The translations under genes were made by a program, and so were the position numbers. From Pseudomarimonas sp964350895 (GTDB lineage Bacteria; Pseudomonadota; Gammaproteobacteria; Xanthomonadales; Xanthomonadaceae): DNA of 29,645 nucleotides. Positions 7,593 to 15,400 of the stretch are shown one piece after another. The first letter of the stretch is position 1, and each line of letters opens with the position of its first letter. Below the pieces are notes generated by a model, which ran no database searches, had not been told where the DNA came from, and saw only the letters and a list, made by a program, of their open reading frames with translations. Where the stretch lies: contig CAYGMG010000037.1 in assembly GCA_964350895.1 (NCBI GenBank), positions 1 through 29,645 on the forward strand, in the 5' to 3' direction.

Positions 7593-8547
7593 TGAAGTTG
7601 CTGTCCATGTCCTGCTCGCCCTGGCCCTCGCCGGCTGTCACCATGACCCGCAGCCACCTCCCGTGCTCGGCGAAACCGCCTGGGACCGGATCAACCTGAT
7701 CGCCCCGGCCTCGGAGCCGCTACTCGCCGTGCATGTCGCCCAGGGCGATACGGTTCGCACCGGCCAACTGGTCGCCGAACTCGACCCCCAGCGCGCCCAG
7801 GCACGGCTTGCGCAAGCGCAGGCCGATGTCGCACGCGCCGCTGCAGCCTTGCAGGAGGCGCTCAACGGCGCCCGTCCGGAAACCCTCAGCGCCGCGCGCG
7901 CCCAGTTGGCAAGCCTCAAGGCCAGCCGGGTGGAAGCGCTGCGCGAGCAGTCGCGGATCGAGGATCTGGTCGCCCGCGGACTGGCGGCGGAGCGCGAGCG
8001 CGACCGGGTCATCGCTGCGGCGCAGCGCGCAAGCGCGGCAGAGGCCGCCGGCAAGGCCCAGCTGCGCGAACTGCTCAAGGGCACCCGCGCCGAGCAGCTG
8101 GCCCAGGCCGAAGCCACCCTCGCGGCCAGCCAGGCAGCCAGCACGCTCCGCGAACGTGAGCTCGACGAGCTAGCACTCCGTGCACCACGCGACGGCTGGG
8201 TGGACGCCCTGCCCTTTGAGGCCGGCGATCGTCCACCTCTCGGTGCCAGCGTGGCGAGCTTGCTGGTCGGCACTGCACCTCATGCACGGGTCTACGTGCC
8301 GGCCTCGCTGCGCGCCCAGGTGGCTGCCAACAGCCGCTTCGATCTTCGAGTCGAGGGCATCGAGACGCCTTTATCAGGCCGTTTGCGCGAAATCGCCGCC
8401 GAGCCGGCATTCACGCCCTACTATGCGCTGTCCGGAGACGACGCCAGCCAGCTGGTGTACCGCGCGGAAATCCTTATCGACGATCCCGCGGCCGCCCGCC
8501 TGCCCGCGGGGCTGCCGGTGCAGGCGACTCTGCGCGATGAGCGCTGA
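7585..8547 (+). CDS. HlyD/YbhG-like periplasmic adaptor lipoprotein
   Basis: Membrane-fusion component of 320 residues that should link the ABC transporter to an outer-membrane channel. The N-terminus LLALALAGC is a lipobox, with Cys18 as the lipidated residue, so the adaptor is probably lipid-anchored. Next come a biotinyl-lipoyl-like half (LIAPASEPLLAVHVAQGDTVRTGQ), a long Ala/Gln/Arg-rich coiled-coil hairpin at roughly residues 70-190 (containing ARLAQAQADVARAAAALQEA), the returning lipoyl half LALRAPRDGWVDALPFEAGD, and a beta-barrel C-terminus. It starts inside the tetR 3' end and overlaps the ATPase gene by 11 bases. No TolC-type gene is nearby, so a channel encoded elsewhere must be used. 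Confidence 0.9.
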   Translation: MRSEVAVHVLLALALAGCHHDPQPPPVLGETAWDRINLIAPASEPLLAVHVAQGDTVRTGQLVAELDPQRAQARLAQAQADVARAAAALQEALNGARPETLSAARAQLASLKASRVEALREQSRIEDLVARGLAAERERDRVIAAAQRASAAEAAGKAQLRELLKGTRAEQLAQAEATLAASQAASTLRERELDELALRAPRDGWVDALPFEAGDRPPLGASVASLLVGTAPHARVYVPASLRAQVAANSRFDLRVEGIETPLSGRLREIAAEPAFTPYYALSGDDASQLVYRAEILIDDPAAARLPAGLPVQATLRDER

Positions 8548-9469
8548 ACTGGCGATCAAGGCGCGTGGGCTGAGCCGCGACTTCGGCAGCCTGCGCGCGG
8601 TCGACCAGATCGATCTGGACATACCCTGCGGGCAGATCTACGGCTTTCTTGGGCCGAACGGATCGGGCAAATCGACCACCCTGCGCATGCTTTGCGGTCT
8701 GTTGCTCCCAAGCGCGGGGGAGATCGAGGTGCTCGGCCTGCGCATTCCCGAACAGGCCGAGCAGCTCAAGCGCCGGATCGGCTACATGACCCAGAAGTTC
8801 TCGCTCTACGAGGATCTCAGCGTCACCGAGAACCTGCAGTTCCTCGCCGCCATCCACGGGCTGTCCGGACGCAAGGCCAGGCAGCGCATCGCCGAGCTGA
8901 TCGAGCGCTACGACTTTGCCGATCGCCGAAAGCAGCTGGCGGGAACGCTCTCCGGCGGACAGAAGCAGCGGCTTGCGCTGGCCGGCGCGGTGCTGCACCG
9001 CCCCGAACTGCTACTGCTCGATGAGCCGACCAGTGCGGTTGATCCGGAATCACGCCGGCAGTTCTGGGCGCAGCTTTTTGCGCTTGCCGATGACGGCGCT
9101 ACCTTGCTGGTCTCCACGCACTACATGGACGAGGCCGAGCGCTGCCATCGGCTGGCGATCCTCGAACGCGGCCGGCTGGTCGCCGACGGCACCCCAGCCG
9201 AGCTCACCGAGGCCCTGCCCGGCCCGGTGCTCGACCTGGCCGTGGAACATGCCTCAGGCGCCGAGGCCTTCCTGTCCAAGCGCAACGAGGTGTTGGGAGT
9301 GGCGCAGATCGGCAGTCGCCTACGCGTGCTGCTCGCCGAGGATGCCAGCGACCGCCTGCAGGATGCGCTGGACGCAGCCGGCATCGAGGCGCGCCTGAAG
9401 CGCGTCCCGGCCAACCTTGAGGACGTCTTCGTCGCCGCTACCCGCGGCAAGCTTCGGGGCCCCGAATGA
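8537..9469 (+). CDS. ABC transporter ATP-binding protein (YbhF-type)
   Basis: Cytoplasmic ATPase of 310 residues that powers the exporter. Walker A is GPNGSGKST (residues 39-47), the Q-loop is in YMTQKFSLYEDLSV, the signature is LSGGQKQRLALAGAVLH, Walker B is LLLLDEPTSAVDP and the H-loop is in LLVSTHYMDEAERC. The C-terminal 80 residues form the extra domain typical of drug/polysaccharide exporter ATPases. There is a single nucleotide-binding domain, whereas E. coli YbhF carries two, so a homodimer is expected. The ATG at 8537 lies inside the adaptor gene, and the stop overlaps the permease start as ATGA. Confidence 0.95.
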   Translation: MSAELAIKARGLSRDFGSLRAVDQIDLDIPCGQIYGFLGPNGSGKSTTLRMLCGLLLPSAGEIEVLGLRIPEQAEQLKRRIGYMTQKFSLYEDLSVTENLQFLAAIHGLSGRKARQRIAELIERYDFADRRKQLAGTLSGGQKQRLALAGAVLHRPELLLLDEPTSAVDPESRRQFWAQLFALADDGATLLVSTHYMDEAERCHRLAILERGRLVADGTPAELTEALPGPVLDLAVEHASGAEAFLSKRNEVLGVAQIGSRLRVLLAEDASDRLQDALDAAGIEARLKRVPANLEDVFVAATRGKLRGPE

Positions 9470-10557
9470 ACCTGCGGCGACTGCTCGCCATCGTGCTGAA
9501 GGAGCTGCGCCAGCTGCGTCGGGACCGGCTGAGCTTTGCCATGATCGTCGGCATTCCGACCCTGCAGCTGCTGCTGTTCGGCTTTGCCATCAATATGGAT
9601 GTGCGGCAGATCCCTGCCGCCCTGTGGGACCAGGCCAACAGCAGCGCCTCGCGCGAGCTGGCCGCAGGGCTGGCCGCCACCGGAGTGATCGAGATCCGCC
9701 ATCGCGCCTACAGTGCAGCGCAGGCCGATGTCCTGCTGCGCCGCGGCGATGCCAGCCTGGTCTTGGTCATCCCAAGCGACCTTGAAGCGCGCATTGCCCG
9801 CGGTGATCGCCCCGCCCTGCAGGTACTGGTCGACGGGTCCGATCAGGTGATCCAGGCCTCGGCGCGACAGCTGGCCAGCTATCCGCTGTACGGCGTCAGC
9901 GGCTGGACCCGGGCCGTGCGGCCGGTCGAGGTGGTCAATTTCTACAACCCCGAGCGCCGCGCGGCGGTGAACACCGTGCCGGCCCTGATTGGCGTGATCC
10001 TGACCATGACCATGGTCCTCTTCACCGCCGTCGCCCTGGTCCGCGAACGCGAGCACGGGAATATGGAGATGCTGATCGCTACCCCGGTATCGCCCTGGGA
10101 GCTGACCCTTGGCAAGGTGCTGCCCTTCGTCGCCATCGGCCTGGTCCAGGTCAGTCTGGTGCTGGCGCTCGGGGTGTGGGTGTTCGCCGTGCCGATCCGC
10201 GCACCCTTGCACGAGGTGTATCTGGCGGCGCTGGCCTTCATCGTTGCCAGCCTGGCGCTGGGGGTGTTTCTCTCGACCCTTGCACGCAGCCAGTTCCAGG
10301 CCATGCAGCTGGCCTTCTTCGCCTTCCTGCCGCAGATCCTGCTGTCCGGCTTCATGTTCCCATATGCCGGCATGCCGCGGGCCGCACAATTGCTGGCCGA
10401 GCTGCTGCCGCTGACCCATTTCGTGCGCCTGATCCGCGGCCTGCTGCTGCGCGGCGCAAGCCTTGCCGAGCTGCACGCCGAACTGGTCGCCCTGGGCCTG
10501 TTCTCGGTGGTATTCCTGACCCTTGCCAGCCTACGCATCAGCAAGCGCCTCGACTAA
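9466..10557 (+). CDS. ABC transporter permease (YbhS/YbhR-like, ABC-2 type)
   Basis: Inner-membrane subunit of 363 residues. A basic N-terminus, RRLLAIVLKELRQLRRDRLS, leads into the first membrane helix (MIVGIPTLQLLLFGFAINMD). A periplasmic domain of about 140 residues follows (ALWDQANSSASRELAAGL ... VVNFYNPERRAAVNTVPALI). Five C-terminal helices then carry the family segments EREHGNMEMLIATPVSPWEL and ILLSGFMFPYAGMP. YbhS and YbhR in E. coli are two such proteins; only one is encoded here, so it probably works as a homodimer. It is translationally coupled to the ATPase gene and ends 30 bases before dnaG. Confidence 0.93.
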   Translation: MNLRRLLAIVLKELRQLRRDRLSFAMIVGIPTLQLLLFGFAINMDVRQIPAALWDQANSSASRELAAGLAATGVIEIRHRAYSAAQADVLLRRGDASLVLVIPSDLEARIARGDRPALQVLVDGSDQVIQASARQLASYPLYGVSGWTRAVRPVEVVNFYNPERRAAVNTVPALIGVILTMTMVLFTAVALVREREHGNMEMLIATPVSPWELTLGKVLPFVAIGLVQVSLVLALGVWVFAVPIRAPLHEVYLAALAFIVASLALGVFLSTLARSQFQAMQLAFFAFLPQILLSGFMFPYAGMPRAAQLLAELLPLTHFVRLIRGLLLRGASLAELHAELVALGLFSVVFLTLASLRISKRLD

Positions 10558-10587
10558 GCGGGGCAGCGCTCGTGGCATCCTAGGCGG

Positions 10588-12321
10588 ATGGCCCGCATCC
10601 CCGACGCATTCATCGACGACCTGCTGGCGCGCACCGACATCGTCGACCTGATCCAGGCGCGGGTGCCGCTGAAGAAGGCCGGTCGCGAGTATCAGGCGCG
10701 CTGCCCCTTCCACGACGAGCGCAGCCCAAGCTTCACGGTCAGCCCGACCAAGCAGTTCTACCACTGCTTCGGCTGCGGCGCGCACGGCAGCGCGATCAAG
10801 TTCCTCATGGAGTACGACCGCCTGGAGTTCCTCGACGCGGTCGAAGAGCTGGCCAAGCGCGCCGGCGTAGAGGTGCCGCGTGATACCCACCAGCGCCACC
10901 AGCGAAGCGACTTTCAGCCGCTCTACCAGAGCTGCGAGCAGGCCGCGCAGTTCTTCCGCGAGCAGCTGATCGGCAGCCCGCGCGCGCGGCAGTACCTGCA
11001 GCGCCGCGGGGTCGATGCCGAGACCCGGCAACGCTTCGACATCGGCTATGCCCCGGACGGCTGGGAAGGCCTGAAGTCAGCGCTCGGCAGCGACGCCCGC
11101 CAGCTCGACCTGCTCGACAAGGCCGGCCTGCTGTCGAGGAACGACGCGGGACGGATCTATGACAAGTTCCGCGACCGGCTGATGTTCCCGATCCACGACC
11201 GCCGCGGCCGGGTGATCGCCTTCGGCGGTCGGGTGCTTGAGAAGGACGATGGGCCGAAGTACCTCAACTCGCCGGAAACCCCGCTGTTCCACAAGGGCCG
11301 CGAGCTGTACGGCCTGTGGCAGGTGCGCCAGGCACACAGCAAGATTCCCCGGCTGATCGTGGTCGAGGGCTATATGGACGTGGTCGCCCTGTTCCAGTAC
11401 GGCATCACCACCGCGGTCGCGACCCTGGGCACTGCCACCACGCCGGACCACGCCGAGCTGCTGTTCCGCAACGCCGGCGACGTGTACTTCTGCTTCGATG
11501 GCGACCGCGCCGGCCGCGGCGCGGCCTGGAAGGCGCTGGAGTCGGTCCTGCCGCGGATGCGCGACGGCCGCCAGGCGTTCTTCCTGTTTCTGCCCGACGG
11601 CGAGGACCCGGACTCCCTGCTGCGTGCCGAGGGGGCTGATGGCTTCCAGCGCCAGCTTGAACATGCCGTTCCACTAAGTGAGTTCTTCTTCAACGAAGTC
11701 GGCCACGACAGCAACCTTGCCACCCTCGACGGCAAGGCTCGTCTCGCCGAACGTTGCCGCCCCCTGCTGGCGCAGATTCCCGACGGCGCCTTCCGCGACC
11801 TGATGCAGCAGCAGCTGGCCAGCCAGACCGGGCTTGCCACCCGGGTCAGTGCGCCCTCGCCCGCGGCGAGCCCGACTGCCGCGCGGCAGGGCGCCTCCGG
11901 CGCGCGGCGCTCGCTGGTCCGCGGGGTGATCTCCTTGCTGCTGCACCAGCCCGCGCTGGCCCGCGAAGCCGAGCCGCCTTGGGCCTTTGCCGACCTGCGC
12001 CAGCCCGGCGTGCCCCTGCTGCTGGAACTGCTGGAGGTGTGTCGCGAAGGCCACGCACCCAATGCCGCGGTCCTGCTCGAACACTTCGCCGGCCGCGAGG
12101 AAGAGCCCGCCCTGCGCAAGCTCGCCCTGATCGACTTTCCCGGCGAGGAAGCCGCCTGGCGCCAGGAATTCCTCGACGGCCTGCAGCAACTCGCCCGCCA
12201 GTCCCGCGCCCAGCGCCTAGCCGACCTGCGCCAGCAACAGCAGGCACAGGGCCTCAGCGAGGACGAGAAGAACGAACTCCGCGCCCTGCTGCGCGATGGC
12301 GCTGCCGTGCCGCAGGAGTAA
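10588..12321 (+). CDS. dnaG: DNA primase DnaG
   Basis: Makes the RNA primers for chromosomal replication with DnaB helicase. The 577-residue length is normal. The N-terminal zinc domain shows RCPFHDERSPSFTV and FYHCFGCGAHG (Cys-x2-His and Cys-x2-Cys ligands). The catalytic core has FRDRLMFPIHDRRGRVIAFGGR, the Toprim glutamate in VVEGYMDVVALFQ and the metal-binding FCFDGDRAGRGAA. The C-terminal third is Ala/Gln-rich and should bind DnaB. The ATG at 10588 follows TAGGCGG. It is normally next to rpsU/yqeY and rpoD, but neither flank shows that here. The close spacing to the permease means exporter transcripts may read into it. Confidence 0.97.
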   Translation: MARIPDAFIDDLLARTDIVDLIQARVPLKKAGREYQARCPFHDERSPSFTVSPTKQFYHCFGCGAHGSAIKFLMEYDRLEFLDAVEELAKRAGVEVPRDTHQRHQRSDFQPLYQSCEQAAQFFREQLIGSPRARQYLQRRGVDAETRQRFDIGYAPDGWEGLKSALGSDARQLDLLDKAGLLSRNDAGRIYDKFRDRLMFPIHDRRGRVIAFGGRVLEKDDGPKYLNSPETPLFHKGRELYGLWQVRQAHSKIPRLIVVEGYMDVVALFQYGITTAVATLGTATTPDHAELLFRNAGDVYFCFDGDRAGRGAAWKALESVLPRMRDGRQAFFLFLPDGEDPDSLLRAEGADGFQRQLEHAVPLSEFFFNEVGHDSNLATLDGKARLAERCRPLLAQIPDGAFRDLMQQQLASQTGLATRVSAPSPAASPTAARQGASGARRSLVRGVISLLLHQPALAREAEPPWAFADLRQPGVPLLLELLEVCREGHAPNAAVLLEHFAGREEEPALRKLALIDFPGEEAAWRQEFLDGLQQLARQSRAQRLADLRQQQQAQGLSEDEKNELRALLRDGAAVPQE

Positions 12322-12498
12322 GCGCGGCGCCCAAGGATGCTGCAAGCCCGCAAGCGACCCCCCAATGTTCGGGAGGGATGCGAACCGGCGTGGTCGACGC
12401 CCCCGGAGGTCGGTCGCCGGCGAAGCAGCGCCGAGAATTGGCTTCATCTTCCACGTCTTTTGCGTCAGGATCTGACAACTTTGCCGGAGCCCGTCCCG

Positions 12499-13587
12499 AT
12501 GCCTGTAAGCCTCAGCCAGGAACGTTTGCGATCTGCGGTTGCCGCAGGGCTCATCGACGACGCCCAGGCCGGCGCGCTGTGGAGTTTTCTGGCGGGTCCC
12601 CACAATGATGCGCAGGAAGCGGCCAGCTTCAAGACGGCGCACCTGCTCTATTATTTCGGAGGTCTGATCGCGATCGGCGCGATATCGGTCTTCATCACCA
12701 CAGCCTGGAGCACCTTTGGCGCCTGGCCCATGCTCTTGCTAGGCGTGGGCGTTGGGCTGCTGGCCTACTCCTTGACCCGACGCTTCATCGAGGTGGACCG
12801 CCAGCCGGTTGCTGCCGGCACCATGGCCGCACTGTTGATCGTCGCCATCCCGCTAGTGACCTTCGCCGTGCAACACCTGGCCGGCTACTGGGAGGGAGAC
12901 ATCGACTATCGCGACTACCACTATTGGATCGATTGGCGCTGGCTGATGCTCGAGTTCGCCACGCTCGCGGGCGGTGCGGTGGTGTTGTGGCGCTTCCGGC
13001 TGCCGTTCGCCACCATGCCAATCGCGATAACGCTGTGGTACATGAGCATGGATGTCGCTGCGTTTCTCGCGCAGGACACCGACGGCTGGTTCAGTGACAG
13101 CGGCTGGAAGCTCCGCGCCAGCGTGTCGATGGTCTTTGGCGTGGTGATGATCCTCGGCGCGCTGGCCATCGAGATCCGCCACCACGGCGACGGTGATGGC
13201 AGCGATCGCCGCGACTTCGCGTTCTGGTTCTATGTGGTTGGCGCACTGACTTTCTGGGGTGGCCTTAGCAGTCAGAGCTCGGACTCGGAGCTCGGCAAAC
13301 TGATCTACGCCGCCATCAACGTCGGCCTGATCCTCGTCGGCGCCATGCTCGGGCGCCGCGTGTTCGTGGTGCTGGGTGGCTTAGGCGTGATGGGTTATCT
13401 GGGCTACTTGAGCTATCAGGTCTTCGACAACGCACTGCTCTTCACCTTGGCCCTGGGTGCGCTCGGCGTTGCCATCGTCTTCGCGGGCATATGGTGGAGC
13501 AAGCGCGAGCTTGCGCTCCAACAGAAACTCTCGGCCATCCTGCCTGCGGCCCTGCGGCGCGCGATCACCGCGCGTGCCCACCTTTAG
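12499..13587 (+). CDS. DUF2157-like multi-pass membrane protein
   Basis: Membrane protein of 362 residues. The N-terminal 50 residues (SLSQERLRSAVAAGLIDDAQAGALWSFL) form the soluble helical start seen in DUF2157-type proteins. About nine hydrophobic segments follow, for example LLYYFGGLIAIGAISVFITT, FGAWPMLLLGVGVGLLAYSL, SVSMVFGVVMILGALAI and VFVVLGGLGVMGYLGYLSY. A charged HHGDGDGSDRRDF loop separates two of them. The start at 12499 was chosen because GGAG lies 9 bases upstream and the reading frame before it looks non-coding. Function is unknown. It occupies the place where rpoD would usually follow dnaG. The 177 bases before it hold no feature I can name. Confidence 0.8.
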   Translation: MPVSLSQERLRSAVAAGLIDDAQAGALWSFLAGPHNDAQEAASFKTAHLLYYFGGLIAIGAISVFITTAWSTFGAWPMLLLGVGVGLLAYSLTRRFIEVDRQPVAAGTMAALLIVAIPLVTFAVQHLAGYWEGDIDYRDYHYWIDWRWLMLEFATLAGGAVVLWRFRLPFATMPIAITLWYMSMDVAAFLAQDTDGWFSDSGWKLRASVSMVFGVVMILGALAIEIRHHGDGDGSDRRDFAFWFYVVGALTFWGGLSSQSSDSELGKLIYAAINVGLILVGAMLGRRVFVVLGGLGVMGYLGYLSYQVFDNALLFTLALGALGVAIVFAGIWWSKRELALQQKLSAILPAALRRAITARAHL

Positions 13588-13878
13588 TTGGGGAGCGATT
13601 GCGGCTCCGAGGTTACGCGCCCCGCCCTCCTCGCTCCTCGCTCCCTTGCCTCGACGCCTATCCCAAGAACACGACAGTCAGCAACTTTCTCGGTTGCGAG
13701 AGTACAGATCTTTCAGGCGAATACAGCTGCCGAGCAAACGCACAGCGCTCCCCGCGGCCAGAAGGAGGCCTTCGCGTCCAGGCCGAGGGGGCGAAAACGC
13801 CGCGCGGTACACGGACCTCCGGGTCATTCGTAGTAGATTGGCCACTGGTTGCGATCTTGCATTCTCGCGGAGGCTCCA

Positions 13879-14460
13879 GTGCCATCCACCGTAGACAGGT
13901 TAGCTCCCCGCGCGCGGGCATCGTGGCATCACCGACCCGCCCGGATTGGCCTGATCGCGTTGGCACTGCTCTCAACCGGCTGTGTCGACTACGAGATAGT
14001 GCACTACACCCCGATCACGGTGGCGCTCGACGGCAAGAGCGAGCTGCATATCTCAAGCTACGCGTCATGGTTTCCCGAGGAGCGTACGACCATCCCATTC
14101 GTCCACAAGACGGTCCACACGCCGGAATCCGTGTACTTTCAGGTGTTCGTGCGCGACGTAGGAACCAAAGCGGGCCCCAATCCGCATATCCAATCGGTAC
14201 GCATCCATTCGTTCACCTACACGCTGCCGAATCAGCCGCCTACTCGGTTGATTGCCGACTATGACCAGAACTTCTGGATGCAGGACCAGCCTCGGTACAA
14301 TCCGAACAAGTCCGAGCCCGTTCCATGCATACCAGGCAATTCGATACCAATCAGCATTTCGCTTCAGCTCAACGGCATCGAGTACGAGCACTCGCAAGCC
14401 ATGGTGTGTACCACCCGCCAGCGGACTGGTTGGCTGATTACTCACACTTTGTCCCGCTGA
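13879..14460 (+). CDS. Small lipoprotein of unknown function
   Basis: A 193-residue exported protein. The GTG start at 13879 is preceded by GCGGAGG with 5-base spacing, far better than the TTG 30 bases upstream. An unusually long basic n-region (about 22 residues, RAPRARASWHHRPAR-like) precedes the hydrophobic ARIGLIALALLSTGC, a clear lipobox with Cys35. The mature part is beta-rich, with a regular pattern of Thr/Val/Tyr and two further cysteines (in EPVPCIPGN and AMVCTTRQ) that could form a disulphide. I recognise no family. The 291 bases upstream (13588-13878) hold no gene I can support. Confidence 0.65.
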   Translation: MPSTVDRLAPRARASWHHRPARIGLIALALLSTGCVDYEIVHYTPITVALDGKSELHISSYASWFPEERTTIPFVHKTVHTPESVYFQVFVRDVGTKAGPNPHIQSVRIHSFTYTLPNQPPTRLIADYDQNFWMQDQPRYNPNKSEPVPCIPGNSIPISISLQLNGIEYEHSQAMVCTTRQRTGWLITHTLSR

Positions 14461-14802
14461 GCGGCGATATCGCCTCGACGACGGCGAGCGCCGCTTGGCT
14501 GTCGGTACGTCGAGGGCTGTGCTGCTGGCTGTGTTGAATTGCCCAGTGTTTCTTGAGCATCCTCCGAACCAGCGGCTCAATGGGACGTAGTGCTTCTTCG
14601 AGTCGCGGACCCACTCCCACGCACTTGAACAGTCCGTCGCCTTCAGCGCCTCAAGGCTTTTCCCGCGACAAGGACTCCGGGCCTGACTGGCTGGGATCAG
14701 CGGGTGCCGGATTGAGTCGGTCACGCCCGCGGACATCGATGGGCGGCGAGCGATTCTTGGGCATGCGGCTCGCAGCCCTTTCGCGCTCGCGCGATTGATC
14801 CG
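14461..14802. other. Gene-free stretch between two lipoprotein genes
   Basis: The two flanking genes converge here. A perfect 12-bp palindrome GGCGATATCGCC lies at 14463-14474, just after the upstream stop, but without a T tract. Open frames on the minus strand have no ribosome site or recognisable domain and may be decayed coding sequence. Confidence 0.5.
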
Positions 14803-15117
14803 CTACAAGGCGTTGTTCGTGAACACTACATCCTTCGCCTTCAGAACACGCGGCTCCCCCACATACTTGCTACGTGATTCGGGCATGCCTCGGATTTCAA
14901 CACCCTTCTTGGACACCTTAAACGCCGTTTCCTTCAAGGGATACTTTTGGCTTACGTAGTAAAAGCGATCGTCCTGCCCGTGGTACCACCAAGAAACTGC
15001 CGAGTCTTTCCCGGAGGCTTCGAACAGGCTCCTGAACTCGCCTGCGTTCAGATGCTGCGGGTCCGAGCACCCAATAAGCGCTAGCAAGCACAGAGAGGTT
15101 AAGACGTTCCTCAGCAC
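14803..15117 (-). CDS. Very small lipoprotein of unknown function
   Basis: A 104-residue exported protein. The N-terminus MLRNVLTSLCLLALIGCSDP is a short basic n-region, a hydrophobic core and a lipobox with Cys17. Mature residues include two aromatic clusters (SWWYHGQDDRFYYVS) and a Lys-rich C-terminal half (KVSKKGVEIRG). The start is a GTG at 15117 with only a weak upstream GGCAGAG. Base composition is less GC-rich than the housekeeping genes, which hints at acquired DNA. No family was recognised. Upstream to 15400 there is about 280 bases in which I see no gene. Confidence 0.6.
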   Translation of the reverse strand: MLRNVLTSLCLLALIGCSDPQHLNAGEFRSLFEASGKDSAVSWWYHGQDDRFYYVSQKYPLKETAFKVSKKGVEIRGMPESRSKYVGEPRVLKAKDVVFTNNAL

Positions 15118-15400
15118 TTCTCTGCCCTAGGCTTTGGGGTCAAGCAGCCTGCAGATCCGCCTGGTGCCGGCTGCCGACGCAGCTTGACCGGGAGATCGAG
15201 CCGCTGCTGCCGCGCCAGTGGACGGCGCAGCCGCAGCAGTCCTTGAGCAGTCGGGATAGACGTGCTCGGATGCCGCTCACGACACAGCCTCATCCGACCG
15301 GCTTCGCAAAGATACACAGGTTGACCTCCTCCACGTGCTCGAAGATTGGACCCTGAACCACCCACCGCCAGGCGGGGCGCAACGGTGGCGCTTGATGCTG

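Noticed and set aside
9121..10476. A 451-codon minus-strand open frame opposite the ABC ATPase and permease
   Set aside because: Its composition is strongly Gln/His/Gly-biased, it has no ribosome site or domain, and both genes on the other strand have full sets of motifs.
14065..14736. A 223-codon minus-strand frame overlapping the lipoprotein gene and the gap after it
   Set aside because: It has no ribosome site, no recognisable domain and an atypical composition, and the plus-strand lipoprotein has a good ribosome site and lipobox. A decayed gene in the part beyond 14460 cannot be excluded.
15118..15400. A short minus-strand frame between the small lipoprotein and the di-heme partner gene, briefly considered as an insertion-sequence remnant
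   Set aside because: No transposase motif, terminal inverted repeat or target duplication could be identified.
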